From NCBI GenBank assembly GCA_026168605.1, contig JAPFDX010000042.1, positions 1 to 64,000 of the forward strand: a stretch of DNA of 64,000 nucleotides, in the 5' to 3' direction. The notes below the pieces were generated by a model that saw nothing but the letters and a program-made list of their open reading frames with translations, was not told where the DNA came from and ran no database searches. Every line of letters starts with the position of its first letter. The first letter of the stretch is position 1. Shown one piece after another: positions 8,907 to 19,049 of this stretch. The translations under genes were made by a program, and so were the position numbers. The DNA comes from Roseburia sp. Its GTDB lineage: Bacteria > Bacillota > Clostridia > Lachnospirales > Lachnospiraceae.

Positions 8907-9847
8907 CCCATGCCTCCAAGCGTATCTTCAAATTCCCCCGCCATCTTCACTTCAGGCTCGAGCCGCACCCCGGACTGCTCCCACACTTTATCCGTGACTT
9001 CGGAAATCAGCTTTCGTATGTCCGCCGCGCTCGCCCCACCGCAGTTGATGACAAACCCGCAGTGTTTTTCGGAAACCTGCGCACCGCCGACCCGGTAGCC
9101 ACGCAATCCGGCATCCTGGATCAGCTTACCCGCAAAATAGCCCTCCGGGCGCTTGAATGTGCTCCCGGCGCTCGGATACTCCAACGGCTGCTTTGCGATG
9201 CGCTGTTCCCGTATCTCTCCCATTCTTTTTCGTATTTCTTCGGGATCCCCCGACGCAAGGTGAAATACCGCCTCAAGCACGATATATCCACGCGCTGCGA
9301 TACAGCTTGTGCGGTAACCCAGTGCCAGTTCCTCCGCCGCAAGCTCCCGCTCCTTTCCGTCCGGTGTGAGCACCGTCACGCGGGAAAGGATATCCGCGAT
9401 CTCTCCGCCGTATGCCCCCGCATTCATCACGATGGCTCCGCCGACCGAACCCGGAATGCCCGCGGCAAATTCCATGCCGCAAAGACCGTTTGCAGCGGCA
9501 AAATTCGCCGCTTTTGACAGGAGCGTTCCGGCTCCCGCCACAAGCTCATATCTGCCGCCTTCCTCCGAGAGACGGAGTTCCTCCATCGCCTTTGCGATCT
9601 TGATCACAACGCCCCGGATACCACCGTCTCCCACGAGAAGATTGCTGCCGTTTCCCACAACATAATATGGAACATCATGCTGTCTGCAAAGGCGAAGCAC
9701 ATCCGGCAGCGTGTTCCGCTGCGACAGTACCAGCACATCCGCCGGTCCTCCCACGCGAAATGTCGTGTGCCTGCTCATCGGCTCCATCTGCCGTACACTG
9801 TCCTCTCCTACGATCGCCCGTAATTCCTCAACCAACCTCTGCTCCAT
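8903..9847 (-). CDS. murB: UDP-N-acetylenolpyruvoylglucosamine reductase
   Basis: FAD enzyme that reduces UDP-GlcNAc-enolpyruvate to UDP-MurNAc in peptidoglycan synthesis. The 314 residues show the type IIa layout of Firmicutes: RHTTFRVGGPADVL near residue 26, GNGSNLLVGDGGIRG near residue 62, GMEFAAGIPGSVGGA near residue 122, and C-terminal YPSAGSTFKRPEG with the catalytic Ser, then GLRGYRVGGAQVSEKH. CAGGAGA precedes ATG 9847. It lies 15 bp after the M18 peptidase gene and overlaps rapZ by 4 nt. Confidence 0.96.
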   Translation of the reverse strand: MEQRLVEELRAIVGEDSVRQMEPMSRHTTFRVGGPADVLVLSQRNTLPDVLRLCRQHDVPYYVVGNGSNLLVGDGGIRGVVIKIAKAMEELRLSEEGGRYELVAGAGTLLSKAANFAAANGLCGMEFAAGIPGSVGGAIVMNAGAYGGEIADILSRVTVLTPDGKERELAAEELALGYRTSCIAARGYIVLEAVFHLASGDPEEIRKRMGEIREQRIAKQPLEYPSAGSTFKRPEGYFAGKLIQDAGLRGYRVGGAQVSEKHCGFVINCGGASAADIRKLISEVTDKVWEQSGVRLEPEVKMAGEFEDTLGGMG

Positions 9848-9862
9848 ATCCGTCTCCTGCCT

Positions 9863-11269
9863 CTATGCCTGCTCTTTTAAGAATGCCACATATCCGCGGT
9901 ATGCCTCATATAAATCCACCTTGCTGATGATCTCCCACGGCGCGTGCATATTGAGCACAGCGACACCGCTGTCGATCACTCTCATGCCATAGTTTGCCAG
10001 AATGTAAGCGATCGTTCCGCCGCCGCCCTGGTCGACCTTACCAAGCTCCGCTGTCTGGAAAGCAACGTCATTGTGATCCATAATGGCGCGCAGCGCTCCG
10101 ACATATTCTGCGTTGGCGTCGTTGGAACCGGACTTTCCTCTTGCTCCCGTATATTTATTGAACACAAGTCCCCTTCCGAAATATGCCGCGTTGCGCTTCG
10201 TCATCACAGACGGGAAATTCGGGTCAAACGCTGCCGATACGTCGGAGGAGAGCACGCTGGAGTTCTTCAGCGCACGGCGGAGCGCCAGTTCAGAGTAAGT
10301 GCCTGCCGCATTCATCACTTCCGCTACGGTGTTTTCAAAGAAACGCGACTGCATACCGCTCGCTCCCACGCTTCCGACCTCCTCCTTGTCAACCAGAAGG
10401 CATACGCTGGTAAGTTCCGGCTTCTCCATCGCAAGAACCGCCATAAAGGACGGATATGCGCATACGCGGTCATCATGTCCGTAACCCATGATCATGCTGC
10501 GGTCAAAACCGTAGTCACGCGCCTCGCCTGCCGGTACGACCTCGATCTCTGCGGAGAGAAAATCCTCCTCCTCTATACCATATTCTTTTTCAAGAATTTT
10601 CATGATATTTGCTTTTACCTTTTCTTTGGCAGCCTTCTTGTCGTCCTCGCCCTCTGTCTCCAGCGGAATACTTCCGATCAGAAGATCCAGATTCTCGCCC
10701 TCGATCACCTTTGCCGCCTTCTTCTCCATCTGCTCAGCAGAGAGGTGCACCAGCAGATCGGTCACGCCAAACACCGGATCTTCCGGTTTGTCGCCGACAT
10801 TTACCTGCACCAGAGTGCCGTCCTTCTTCGCGATCACGCCGTGCAGCGCAAGCGGAAGCGTCACCCACTGGTATTTCTTGATGCCGCCGTAATAATGAGT
10901 GTCGAGCATCGCAAAATCCGTGTCCTCATACAGCGGATCCTGCTTTAAGTCCATACGCGGGGAATCGATGTGCGCGCCAAGAATGTTCATACCACAGGAC
11001 AAATCCTTCTCGCCGAGCACAAAGAGCGCCAGCCCTTTGCCCATATTGTTCGCATAGACCTTATCGCCTGCCTGCAGCGTCCTGCCGCTTGCGATCACCT
11101 CTTCCAGATTAACAAATCCGGCTTTCTGCGCCTCTGCCTCAAGCACTGTCACACACTCGCGCTCGGTCTTGCAGTCTGAAATAAACCGGCGGTAGTCCTC
11201 CGCAAAACGGTAAACCGCCTCTCTCTTCTCACCTTCCGGGTATTTCTCCCATGCATTTTTACGTTCCAT
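9863..11269 (-). CDS. M18-family aminopeptidase
   Basis: About 468 residues of a zinc aminopeptidase of the M18 family (ApeA/ApeB-like), cytosolic, cleaving N-terminal residues, often acidic, from peptides. Seen are NILGAHIDSPRMDLK with metal-binding His-Asp near residue 90, GYGHDDRVCAY near residue 284, VDKEEVGSVGASGM with catalytic Glu-Glu near residue 311, and a C-terminal HAPWEIISKVDLYE near residue 440. GGAGG lies 9 nt before ATG 11269, which is chosen over an upstream frame start at 11353 that would touch hprK. Its place between hprK and murB is an insertion in the otherwise conserved gene order. Confidence 0.9.
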   Translation of the reverse strand: MERKNAWEKYPEGEKREAVYRFAEDYRRFISDCKTERECVTVLEAEAQKAGFVNLEEVIASGRTLQAGDKVYANNMGKGLALFVLGEKDLSCGMNILGAHIDSPRMDLKQDPLYEDTDFAMLDTHYYGGIKKYQWVTLPLALHGVIAKKDGTLVQVNVGDKPEDPVFGVTDLLVHLSAEQMEKKAAKVIEGENLDLLIGSIPLETEGEDDKKAAKEKVKANIMKILEKEYGIEEEDFLSAEIEVVPAGEARDYGFDRSMIMGYGHDDRVCAYPSFMAVLAMEKPELTSVCLLVDKEEVGSVGASGMQSRFFENTVAEVMNAAGTYSELALRRALKNSSVLSSDVSAAFDPNFPSVMTKRNAAYFGRGLVFNKYTGARGKSGSNDANAEYVGALRAIMDHNDVAFQTAELGKVDQGGGGTIAYILANYGMRVIDSGVAVLNMHAPWEIISKVDLYEAYRGYVAFLKEQA

Positions 11270-11352
11270 ACTCTCATGCCTCCATAACTCTGTTGTTTTA
11301 TATTTCCACGGCACAGACTGCACTCTGCCGCCTGCCGCCGTTTCCTGCTGCA

Positions 11353-12294
11353 TTAGTCCTCATCTTCTGCCGACTTCTTCGTCAGATTCTCCTGTACACG
11401 GCGATACAGCTCCTGCGCCGCATTGTAACCCATCTTCTTCTGTCTGTGATTGACAGCCGCCGCCTCGCAGATCACTGCCAGGTTTCGTCCCGGACGGATC
11501 GGCAGCGAATGGCATACCACCTTGTTTCCGAGAAACTCTGTGTACTCCTCCTCAAGACCCAGACGGTCATATTCGTTGTCCTTCTTCCAGTCCTCCAGCT
11601 TAATGACAAGATCAATCTGCTGCTTCTCCTTGACACACTCGACGCCGAACAGCGTCTTTACATCGATGATGCCGATACCGCGCAGCTCGATAAAATACCG
11701 CGTGATGTCCGGCGATGTTCCGATCAGCGTGTGCTCGTTGATCTTGCGGATCTCCACAACGTCGTCCGTCACCAGACGGTGCCCGCGCTTCACAAGCTCA
11801 AGCGCCGCCTCGCTCTTGCCGATGCCGCTCTCGCCCATGATCAAAAGTCCCTCGCCGTATACGTCCACGAGCACTCCGTGAATCGTGATGCACGGTGCCA
11901 ACTGCTCGCTCAGACAGTAGATCAGCTCTGCCATAAACTCCGATGTGCTCCGCTTCGTCCCGAGCACCGGCAGGTTATGCTCATTCGCCAGCCGCAAAAA
12001 CAGCTCATCCGGCCGCAGATCCCTGCAAAAGATCACGCATGGAATATCATATTCCATAAATTTACGGTAAATTTTTTCTTTTTTATCCGCATCCAGCTTT
12101 TGCAGATAAGTATACTCCACCATGCCGATGATCTGCACACGCGACTGCTCAAAGTGCTCAAAATATCCGCTGAGCTGAAGCGCCGGACGGTTCACGTCGC
12201 TGATCATGATCCGGTGCTTCTTCAGCTCCATATCCGGCAGGAAATTATACAGATCCATAATGTTGACAATTTTCGCAATACTAACTCCCGACAT
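11353..12294 (-). CDS. hprK: HPr kinase/phosphorylase
   Basis: Bifunctional enzyme that phosphorylates HPr on Ser46, the signal for CcpA-type carbon catabolite control, and removes it with inorganic phosphate. At 313 residues, the C-terminal half has Walker A GESGIGKSEAALELVKRGH near residue 153, the HprK signature LRGIGIIDVKTLFG near residue 203, and KKQQ/DLVIKLEDW. The N-terminal half is the MurF-like regulatory domain. AAAGGAG sits 9 nt before ATG 12294. Placement after uvrC and before murB/rapZ is typical of Clostridia. Confidence 0.96.
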   Translation of the reverse strand: MSGVSIAKIVNIMDLYNFLPDMELKKHRIMISDVNRPALQLSGYFEHFEQSRVQIIGMVEYTYLQKLDADKKEKIYRKFMEYDIPCVIFCRDLRPDELFLRLANEHNLPVLGTKRSTSEFMAELIYCLSEQLAPCITIHGVLVDVYGEGLLIMGESGIGKSEAALELVKRGHRLVTDDVVEIRKINEHTLIGTSPDITRYFIELRGIGIIDVKTLFGVECVKEKQQIDLVIKLEDWKKDNEYDRLGLEEEYTEFLGNKVVCHSLPIRPGRNLAVICEAAAVNHRQKKMGYNAAQELYRRVQENLTKKSAEDED

Positions 12295-12357
12295 ACAAGA
12301 TTCTCCTTTACAATTCTCGCATTTTCATGAACTGAAAAAATTATACCATATGCGGTA

Positions 12358-14226
12358 TTATTCTTCAACATTTCGGAAAAATCGGTACACTGCCTCCGCC
12401 GCCTGCTCGTTCATCGCGTCGGTCGCAGCGAGATCTTCCCTCGTTGCACCCCCGATCGCCTCAAGCGACTGGTATTTCTTCATCAGCGCCTTGCGTCTCG
12501 CCGGACCGATACCCGGAATATCGTCAAGCACCGAGTGTACCTGCTCCTTGCTGCGAAGCGAGCGGTGATACTCGATCGCAAAACGGTGCGCCTCGTCCTG
12601 TATCCTCGTGATCAGCTTAAAGCCCTCGCTGCTCCGCTCGATCGGTATCTCCACATTCTTATAATATAACCCCCGCGTGCGGTGATTATCATCCTTCACC
12701 ATACCGCAGACCGGAATATTTAATTTCAGCTCATCCAGCACCTTCAACGCGATATTGACCTGCCCGCGCCCGCCGTCCATCATGATCAGATCAGGAAATC
12801 TGGTGAAGCTGCCGTACTCCCCGGACAGTTCTTTCTCCTCCATCTCGGACAGTTCCCGCATACCGTGCGTAAACCGCCTCGTCAGAACCTCGTGCATCGA
12901 CGCGTAATCGTCCGGTCCGCTGATGGTCTTTAACTTAAACTTGCGGTAGTCGCTGCGCTTTGGCTTTCCCTTCTCATACACGATCATCGAGCCGACCGTC
13001 TCAAATCCGTTGGTGTTTGAGATATCGAACGCCTCCACACGCACGAGTTTCTCCATGCCGAGCAGCTTCTCGATCTCTTTCAGCGCCCCGATGGTGCGCC
13101 CCTCCTCGCGTTTCATCTTCTCTCTGTCCTGTGAGAGGACAAGCTGCGCATTTTTCTGTGCGAGCTCGACCAGCTTCTCCTTCATGCCCTTCTGCGGCAC
13201 GCGGATATGGACCCTGCCTCCGCGCTTCTCTGAAAGCCAGTCCGCCAGGATATCCGGCTCGTCGATCGCCTCCGGCAGCATGACCTCACGCGGAATAAAC
13301 GGCGTTCCCGAATAAAACTGCTTCACGAACGTGCCGAGGATCTGCGCCCCCGTGTCCTCCGCGCCGATGCGCACATAAAAGTGGTCCCTGCCGATCAGCT
13401 TGCCGTCCCGGATAAAAAAGACCTGCACGACCGCATCCCTCTCATCCGCCGCATAGGCGATAATATCCTTGTCCTCGCCATCCGTGTGCGTGATCTTCTG
13501 TTTCTGCGCGATCTGACGCACACTGTTTAAAAGCTCCCGGTACTCGATCGCCTTCTCAAATTCCAACTGCTCCGACGCCTCATTCATTTTCTCTTCCAGT
13601 GATCTGAGTACCGGAGCATAATTTCCGTTCAGGAACTCGATCACCGCGTCGATGCGCTCTCTGTACGCCTCCTTGCTGATATAGCCCTGGCACGGTCCGG
13701 CGCACTGGTGAATATGGTAATTCAGGCACGGGCGTTCCTTCCCCGTATCTCTCGGGAGATTCCGGTTGCAGGTGCGGAGCTGGTAAATCTTGCTGACAAG
13801 CTCTATGGTGTCCTTGACCGCCCCGGCGCTCGTGTATGGACCGAAATAGCGTGATTTGTCCTTCTTCTGCTGACGTGAAAAGAGGACTCTCGGAAAATCC
13901 TCCCCGAGAGTCACCCTGATATACGGATATGTCTTATCATCCCGCAGCATCGTATTATATTTGGGCCGGTGCTCCTTGATCAGATTACATTCCAGTACCA
14001 GCGCTTCCAGTTCGGAATCCGTGACGATGTACTCAAACCGCGCGATCTGTCTGACCATCTGCGCTTTCTTGATGCCCTCGTCATGACTTGGCTGAAAATA
14101 CTGGTGCACCCGCTTTCTTAAGCTGACCGCTTTTCCGATATAAATGATCGCGTCGTGCTCGTCATGCATAATGTAAACTCCCGGCTGATCCGGGAGTTTT
14201 TTTAATTCCTCTGTGATATCAAACAT
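12358..14226 (-). CDS. uvrC: UvrABC excinuclease subunit C
   Basis: Makes both incisions around UvrAB-recognised DNA damage. At 622 residues, the GIY-YIG nuclease domain (GVYIMHD...IIYIGKA) is at residues 16-95, the UVR helix that meets UvrB is near residues 210-240, the RNase H-like 5' nuclease domain includes [11 protein letters not shown] and [12 protein letters not shown] near residues 395-480, and the C-terminal helix-hairpin-helix ([15 protein letters not shown]) is near residue 565. Its start codon overlaps the ftsH stop by one base (TAATG), so the two are probably translationally coupled. Confidence 0.97.
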   Translation of the reverse strand: MFDITEELKKLPDQPGVYIMHDEHDAIIYIGKAVSLRKRVHQYFQPSHDEGIKKAQMVRQIARFEYIVTDSELEALVLECNLIKEHRPKYNTMLRDDKTYPYIRVTLGEDFPRVLFSRQQKKDKSRYFGPYTSAGAVKDTIELVSKIYQLRTCNRNLPRDTGKERPCLNYHIHQCAGPCQGYISKEAYRERIDAVIEFLNGNYAPVLRSLEEKMNEASEQLEFEKAIEYRELLNSVRQIAQKQKITHTDGEDKDIIAYAADERDAVVQVFFIRDGKLIGRDHFYVRIGAEDTGAQILGTFVKQFYSGTPFIPREVMLPEAIDEPDILADWLSEKRGGRVHIRVPQKGMKEKLVELAQKNAQLVLSQDREKMKREEGRTIGALKEIEKLLGMEKLVRVEAFDISNTNGFETVGSMIVYEKGKPKRSDYRKFKLKTISGPDDYASMHEVLTRRFTHGMRELSEMEEKELSGEYGSFTRFPDLIMMDGGRGQVNIALKVLDELKLNIPVCGMVKDDNHRTRGLYYKNVEIPIERSSEGFKLITRIQDEAHRFAIEYHRSLRSKEQVHSVLDDIPGIGPARRKALMKKYQSLEAIGGATREDLAATDAMNEQAAEAVYRFFRNVEE

Positions 14227-16196
14227 TATTCCGCTCCGTCCAATGCCTTACGTGCTTCCTCTGCCTGCTCGAAAAATGTTTTCTTTTCTGCTTCCTCCTC
14301 CGGTTCAGGGATACCCTTCAATTCCCGGAAGATCTGCATAAATTCCTTGCCTGTGATCGTCTCGTGCTCATACAGATGATCGGAGATCTTATCGAGCACC
14401 TCACGGTTCTCCGTCAGCATCCTCATCGCGTCGTCGTAAGAGCTGTTAATGATCGACAGTACCTCCTTGTCAACCTGTGCCGCCGTATCCTCGCCGCAGA
14501 TCAAGCCTGCGTGATTATCCAGATACTGGTTCTCGACTGTCGCCAGACACATCATACCGAATTTGTCCGACATACCGTACTGCGTCACCATCGCGCGGGC
14601 GATCGCCGTCGCGTGCTCAATATCGTTCGCCGCGCCGCTGGTCGCCGAACCGAATACCAGCATCTCCGCCGCACGGCCAGCCATATAGGTTGTGATCTTC
14701 GCGAGCAGCTCCTCCTTCGTCTGTAAGAACTTCTCCTCCTCCGGCGTCTGCAGCGTATAGCCGAGCGCGCCCATCGTTCGCGGCACGATCGTGATCTTCT
14801 GCACCGGCTCTGTATTCTTCTGCAGTGCCGTCACCATCGCGTGTCCAACCTCGTGGTAAGCGACGATCTTGCGCTCCTTGTCGCTCATAATGCGGTCCTT
14901 CTTCTCCTTGCCGCCGACTGCCACAAGCTCAAACGCGTCAAACAGATCCGACTGGTTGACAAACTTCCTGCCGTTCTTGACCGCGTTGATCGCCGCCTCA
15001 TTGATCATATTTGCAAGATCGGAGCCGACCAGTCCGGCGGTTGCCAGAGCCAGCGCATCCAGATCGACTGTCTCGTCCATCATGACGTCCTTGGAATGTA
15101 CTTTCAGTGTCTCAAGACGTCCCTTTAAGTCCGGCTTATCCACGATGATCCGGCGGTCAAAACGTCCCGGACGCAGCAGCGCCTTATCCAGTACCTCCGG
15201 GCGGTTCGTCGCCGCAAGGATCAGCAGACCCTTGGAGGTGTCAAATCCGTCCATCTCCGCAAGAAGCTGGTTCAACGTCTGCTCACGCTCGTCGTTGCCA
15301 CCGTATCTGGTGTCACGGCTCTTGCCGATCGCGTCAATCTCATCGATAAAAATAATACATGGCGCCTGCTTCTGCGCTTCCTTAAACAGATCACGGACAC
15401 GGGACGCTCCCACACCGACAAACATCTCTACAAAATCGGAACCCGCCAGCGAGAAGAACGGCACCTTCGCCTCTCCCGCCACAGCTTTTGCCAGAAGCGT
15501 CTTACCGGTACCCGGAGGTCCTACAAGAAGCGCACCCTTCGGCAGCTTCGCTCCGATGTCGCGGTACTTCGCCGGATTGTGCAGGAAATCGACAACCTCC
15601 TGCAGGGATTCCTTCGCCTCATCCTGACCTGCAACGTCTTTAAACGTAACGCCCGTCTCGCGCTCCACATAAACCTTTGCGTTGCTCTTGCCGACACCCA
15701 TCGCTCCGCCGCCCATCTTGCGCATCGCCACGCCGAGCAGGATCCACACGAGCGCGATCGGTATCAGGTAAGAGAGGATTCCAAGGATCATCGTCGATGT
15801 GTTATCCGGGATCACACCGTTGATCTCCACGTCATATTTCTTGAGCAGCGGGATCAGCGTATTGTCATCCACGATACCACAGTAATAAGTCTTCTCATAA
15901 GGGCTCTTGCTGTCTGACTTTAGGGTGATGTCAATCTGATAACTGCCGATCTCCACAGACTCGACGCTGTGTCCTTCCCATTCGCCCTCTCCGGTCACCA
16001 TATCGAGGAACTCCGAATAGGAGACCTCCTCCGTGCTCATCTGGTTAAACTGGTTTGTGATCATGCTCATGACAAAAAGTGCGATCAGCGAAACCATGAT
16101 AAACGCCATGATCATCTGGCTGTTACGGTTATTCTTGCCTCCATTTCCCCCGTTCTGGTTTCCATTCCCGTTGTTGTTAGGTCCCTGATTATCCAT
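14226..16196 (-). CDS. ftsH: ATP-dependent zinc metalloprotease FtsH (copy 1)
   Basis: Membrane-anchored AAA+ protease that degrades misfolded and regulatory membrane proteins. The 656-residue protein has an Asn/Gly-rich cytosolic N-terminus, TM1 at about residues 28-46, a short extracytoplasmic domain, TM2 near residues 136-156, AAA Walker A GPPGTGKT near residue 228, Walker [12 protein letters not shown] near residue 285, the second region of homology [20 protein letters not shown], and the zinc site HEVGH near residue 445. A second, different FtsH is at 50.5 kb. A strong promoter (16268-16296) lies upstream, so this gene heads the uvrC-hprK operon. Confidence 0.97.
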   Translation of the reverse strand: MDNQGPNNNGNGNQNGGNGGKNNRNSQMIMAFIMVSLIALFVMSMITNQFNQMSTEEVSYSEFLDMVTGEGEWEGHSVESVEIGSYQIDITLKSDSKSPYEKTYYCGIVDDNTLIPLLKKYDVEINGVIPDNTSTMILGILSYLIPIALVWILLGVAMRKMGGGAMGVGKSNAKVYVERETGVTFKDVAGQDEAKESLQEVVDFLHNPAKYRDIGAKLPKGALLVGPPGTGKTLLAKAVAGEAKVPFFSLAGSDFVEMFVGVGASRVRDLFKEAQKQAPCIIFIDEIDAIGKSRDTRYGGNDEREQTLNQLLAEMDGFDTSKGLLILAATNRPEVLDKALLRPGRFDRRIIVDKPDLKGRLETLKVHSKDVMMDETVDLDALALATAGLVGSDLANMINEAAINAVKNGRKFVNQSDLFDAFELVAVGGKEKKDRIMSDKERKIVAYHEVGHAMVTALQKNTEPVQKITIVPRTMGALGYTLQTPEEEKFLQTKEELLAKITTYMAGRAAEMLVFGSATSGAANDIEHATAIARAMVTQYGMSDKFGMMCLATVENQYLDNHAGLICGEDTAAQVDKEVLSIINSSYDDAMRMLTENREVLDKISDHLYEHETITGKEFMQIFRELKGIPEPEEEAEKKTFFEQAEEARKALDGAE

Positions 16197-16267
16197 AAAA
16201 CAATTTATCCTTTCCCAAACAGACGCCCCCTGACAAGGCGCATCTGATTTTTTCGTATACTTTCTTT

Positions 16268-16296
16268 ATTATATTGAAATTAAAAACCAAAAGCAA
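16268..16296 (-). promoter_or_regulatory. Sigma-A-type promoter for ftsH-uvrC operon
   Basis: On the minus strand TTGCTT is followed after 17 nt by TATAAT. It lies about 70 bp upstream of the ftsH start codon, in a non-coding spacer, and is oriented toward it. Confidence 0.7.
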
Positions 16297-16372
16297 TACA
16301 CAGTTCGTGAACTTTTCCTGACTTTTCTAAATTGTTTCTAAAATCAGGCACAATCCCTGCCGGTGCACGCAC

Positions 16373-16552
16373 CTACATCTGGTGTCTTACGACTGCGTAT
16401 TCATCGTCTGACTGGTAATACGGACATTCCTTATAGTGCCCCTGCATCATGCGGGCGACGTCGTCCTCGTCCATATCCACCTCGCAGTAGTACTGCCCGT
16501 CATCCTCATCATAGACATTGTATACACAACTATCACAGCTTGTCTGCGCCAT
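16373..16552 (-). CDS. Small Cys-rich acidic protein (DUF6472-like)
   Basis: 59 residues starting MAQTSCDSC. It has a CDSC pair, a later CEVD and a CPYY, giving four cysteines suited to bind a metal ion, and a run of Asp/Glu. It resembles the small DUF6472 family of Lachnospiraceae; function unknown. GAGGGAGC lies directly upstream of ATG 16552, which is preferred to an upstream GTG/ATG that would overlap the preceding gene. It lies 11 bp after the next gene, so the two are cotranscribed. Confidence 0.7.
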   Translation of the reverse strand: MAQTSCDSCVYNVYDEDDGQYYCEVDMDEDDVARMMQGHYKECPYYQSDDEYAVVRHQM

Positions 16553-16563
16553 AGCTCCCTCCT

Positions 16564-16947
16564 CTACTTCCATCCACAGATCACGGTATCATAAAGCTGC
16601 AGCAGAAACGTGTGCAGCAGCTCCCGCTGCATATCCCAGTACTTCTCCGTCACCGCATCGCCGTCCGCCTGCGCCTCCGTCACATCCATGACCGCATCGA
16701 GGATCTCCGGATTCAAATCGTCCATCGCCTCCTGCACCGCTGCCTCAAAGTCACAATAGCTCCCGCTCGTCAGATACAGAATGAAATTGTCGCGGTTTAA
16801 GTTCCGCGCCTCATAGCTCCCCGTAAAAATATCGTTTCCCGCCTGCGCGATCCGCTCAAACTCCTCGCGCACCGTCTCATAATCGACGGGACAGTAACTC
16901 TCCGTGAAAAATTTATCAAATACTTCTTTGTCAATCTTTTGTCCCAT
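16564..16947 (-). CDS. Hypothetical protein, no family recognised
   Basis: 127 residues, soluble, acidic, predicted mainly helical, with no signal peptide, membrane segment or recognisable motif. ATG 16947 (MGQKIDKEVF) is chosen because GGTGGGAT precedes it; a GTG four codons upstream is possible. It is transcribed away from the divergent DUF4250 gene and is followed by the Cys-rich protein. Codon use matches neighbours, so it is a real resident gene rather than a recent arrival. Confidence 0.65.
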   Translation of the reverse strand: MGQKIDKEVFDKFFTESYCPVDYETVREEFERIAQAGNDIFTGSYEARNLNRDNFILYLTSGSYCDFEAAVQEAMDDLNPEILDAVMDVTEAQADGDAVTEKYWDMQRELLHTFLLQLYDTVICGWK

Positions 16948-17073
16948 TGCAGATCCCACCCTCGTTTTCTTGCATTTTTATGGATGCTGTGCTATTTTAT
17001 CATGAGAAATGAGGCTGTGCAACCGCAGAACGCCCCATTCGCCCATTTTATGACAAAAAGAAAGGAATACGCC

Positions 17074-17262
17074 ATGACCATGTACGACAATCTCCCCGGA
17101 GATCCCGTGATGCTGTTAAGCTTTATCAACACACAGCTCCGCGACAATTACGGATCCTTTGACGAACTTGCAGCCGCTTATCAGGCGGACGGCGCTGCCA
17201 TCGCAGAGACACTGCGCGCCATCGATTACGAATACGACGCCTCTGTCAACCAGTTCGTCTAA
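17074..17262 (+). CDS. DUF4250-family small protein
   Basis: 62 residues: MTMYDNLPGDPVMLLSFIN and onward, ending NQFV. The DPVMLLSFINTQLRD segment, then a short helical stretch ending in DYEYDASVNQF, is the full DUF4250 pattern. The family is widespread in gut Firmicutes and Bacteroidetes, with unknown function. An AAAGGAA Shine-Dalgarno lies 8 nt before ATG 17074; an open frame upstream to 16939 has no supporting start. It converges with the metallopeptidase gene, overlapping its stop by 4 nt. Confidence 0.75.
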   Translation: MTMYDNLPGDPVMLLSFINTQLRDNYGSFDELAAAYQADGAAIAETLRAIDYEYDASVNQFV

Positions 17263-17840
17263 AAGGTCACCGTCTCGTCATTTAAGTACTTTCTGGCACG
17301 TTTCCAGTCCGGGTAAAACTGCGTCATATAGTTCCAGAATACCGGGCTGTGGCTCGCCTCCAGAATGTGCGTCATCTCATGCACCACCACATATTCCAGA
17401 CAAAACGGCGGCTTTTTTGCAAGCGCCAGATTGATATTGATGTGGTGGGTCTTCACATTGCACGATCCCCAGCGCGTCTTCATCAGCCGGATCGTGACGC
17501 CGGAAACGGTGACGCCCATCACGGGCTCCCATTTTGCCACAAGGCGCAGCACCTCCTCCTTGAGCAGCTTCTTCTGCCGCTCCGTCTCTGCCGGACTTAC
17601 GCCGCCTGCCGCACGCTGCTTCTTGTCGGCGGCATATTTCTTCTGGTATTTGCGGATCCAGTCGATCCGCTCTGCGGCAAACGCAAAAATCCGCTCGTCG
17701 CTCATCCCGTGCGGCGCAGAGATCAGCACCGTGCCGTCCTCCTTGCGGATCCGGAGATACATATATTTTATCTGCTTTTTGACCACTGTGATGGAAACAT
17801 CCTCAACCTGAATCCGGTATGTTTTATTCTTCATCCTCAT
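17259..17840 (-). CDS. YgjP-like (DUF45, M48-type) metallopeptidase
   Basis: About 193 residues of the YgjP/WSS1-like family. The zinc site VVHEMTHILEASHSPVFW near residue 155 has HEMTH (HExxH) with a later His as third ligand. RWGSC and ININLAL just before are also family hallmarks. Soluble, with no signal peptide. Family members are poorly characterised; a role in proteolysis or repair is inferred only from fold. The gene starts inside the 3' end of the WYL regulator (stop at 17824-17826), so the two are translationally coupled. ATG 17840 or 17834 are both possible starts. Confidence 0.85.
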   Translation of the reverse strand: MRMKNKTYRIQVEDVSITVVKKQIKYMYLRIRKEDGTVLISAPHGMSDERIFAFAAERIDWIRKYQKKYAADKKQRAAGGVSPAETERQKKLLKEEVLRLVAKWEPVMGVTVSGVTIRLMKTRWGSCNVKTHHININLALAKKPPFCLEYVVVHEMTHILEASHSPVFWNYMTQFYPDWKRARKYLNDETVTF

Positions 17841-18846
17841 CTGCCCGCTCTTTCCTAAAAATCTCATACTGTTCCAGTATCCCCTGCAAATAGCCGCGGT
17901 ATGCCTGCGTCACGCGCTCCGGCGACTCGATCTGCACGCCTGCGCCAAGTCCCGTGATCCAGCCGAAAAACTGACGGCTCACAGCCACCTGCACACGCGC
18001 GCGGATATGGGTGTCATCCAGTCTGCGCAGCGCCACATCCTTGCCAAAGCGGTCGATCATCACTCCGGTCAGACCCGCATCGCAGCAGAGCACCACCGTC
18101 TCCTCCTCCCCGGCGAACATCCCGAATGTTTTTCTGGAATATGCCGCCGCGTCAAAATGCGCGAACTGTTCCTTTCCCTCCCGCACATCGTCCGACAGTC
18201 CGGCTTTTAGCATCTTATCCACACGGTAATGGCGGATTTCCCCGCTTTTTCCATCGTATGCGATCAGATAATAATTCTCGTCGTCCCACGAGAGCAGCCA
18301 CGGGCTGACCTCGTAAAACTCCCCGCCGCGCCGCAGTTTCATTTCCTTGTTCACGCTCCACTCAAAATACTGGAAACGGATCTTTGTATTTTGGGCAATC
18401 GCATTGTAGATCAGATCTACATTATAGTAGATATTCTCGTTGACCGCCTTATTCCGGTTCGTCACGACGACCTGACGGTGAAGCTGGCGCGCCTGCGCCT
18501 TGCTGCAGAGCGTTTCCAGCTTGCCGATCAACTGGCGCGATTTCTTCGTGGTGATAAACTTCGACGCCTGCACCGCGTCCACGAGCAGCTTTAGCTCCGC
18601 CAGTTCAAACTGACGGCTCACAAGCGCATAGCCGCCCGGACGACCCGGTTTTTTTAAGATATCCATGCCGAACTCCCGCAGCAGCTCGATATCCTGATAG
18701 ATCGCTTTCCGCTCCGCCGAAATGTGATTTGCCTGCAGATAGGCGATGATCTCCTGCATCGTCACGGCGTGCTCCTCGTCTGTCTTTTCCATGAGAAGCT
18801 GCGTGAGATACAGCAGCTTTAATTTCTGGTTTTCCGATTTTGCCAT
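17824..18846 (-). CDS. WYL-domain transcriptional regulator (YafY-like)
   Basis: About 340 residues. An N-terminal DeoR/HTH_11-type winged helix (residues 5-65, with AERKAIYQDIELLREFGMDI) is followed by the WYL domain around residues 140-220 (IRFQYFEW...YEVSPWLLSWDDENYYLIAYD) and a C-terminal extension. WYL proteins sense small ligands or nucleic acids and often control repair or defence genes. AGAGGA precedes ATG 18846 with 7-nt spacing; the open frame upstream is not needed. The overlapping downstream metallopeptidase is the only candidate operon partner. A divergent promoter for the glp operon lies just upstream. Confidence 0.88.
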   Translation of the reverse strand: MAKSENQKLKLLYLTQLLMEKTDEEHAVTMQEIIAYLQANHISAERKAIYQDIELLREFGMDILKKPGRPGGYALVSRQFELAELKLLVDAVQASKFITTKKSRQLIGKLETLCSKAQARQLHRQVVVTNRNKAVNENIYYNVDLIYNAIAQNTKIRFQYFEWSVNKEMKLRRGGEFYEVSPWLLSWDDENYYLIAYDGKSGEIRHYRVDKMLKAGLSDDVREGKEQFAHFDAAAYSRKTFGMFAGEEETVVLCCDAGLTGVMIDRFGKDVALRRLDDTHIRARVQVAVSRQFFGWITGLGAGVQIESPERVTQAYRGYLQGILEQYEIFRKERADEDEE

Positions 18847-18906
18847 ACAGATTCCTCTCCATATCCTTGCTGTGTTCATCATACCACTTCTCTTTTCTTT
18901 TTGCTA

Positions 18907-18935
18907 TTGCCAGATAAAAGAATGGGTGTTATAAT
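18907..18935 (+). promoter_or_regulatory. Sigma-A-type promoter for the glp operon
   Basis: TTGCCA, 17 nt, TATAAT on the plus strand, about 200 bp before the first glp gene. The long transcribed leader that results contains hairpins compatible with GlpP antitermination. Confidence 0.7.
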
Positions 18936-18965
18936 ATAAGAAATTGAAAAATGATTACCGAGAGA

Positions 18966-19049
18966 CATGAGCAGGGTAAACCAAGGCGATTTTTATCGTT
19001 TTGTTTTCTCTGCTCTTTTTGCTTTATGGGACTTCGTTCCCTATAAAGC
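18966..19049 (+). promoter_or_regulatory. Terminator-like glp leader, candidate GlpP antitermination site
   Basis: Downstream of the promoter, GAGCAG (near 18969) pairs with CTGCTC (near 19010), followed at once by TTTTT and GCTTT, an intrinsic-terminator shape. A second hairpin GCTTTAT...ATAAAGC follows at 19021-19049 and is a reverse-oriented relative of the dispersed AT-rich hairpin seen at 5.1 and 37.7 kb. In Bacillus, GlpP binds the glpD leader mRNA and lets polymerase pass such a terminator when glycerol-3-phosphate is present; glpP is in this operon. Confidence 0.5.

Noticed and set aside
9944-10948. 334-codon plus-strand open frame
   Set aside because: It is antisense to the M18 peptidase gene, has no domain pattern, and is His/Arg-rich as expected for the complement of a GC-rich gene.
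11251-12330. 359-codon plus-strand open frame
   Set aside because: Antisense to hprK, which has all its motifs. No ribosome site or family similarity.
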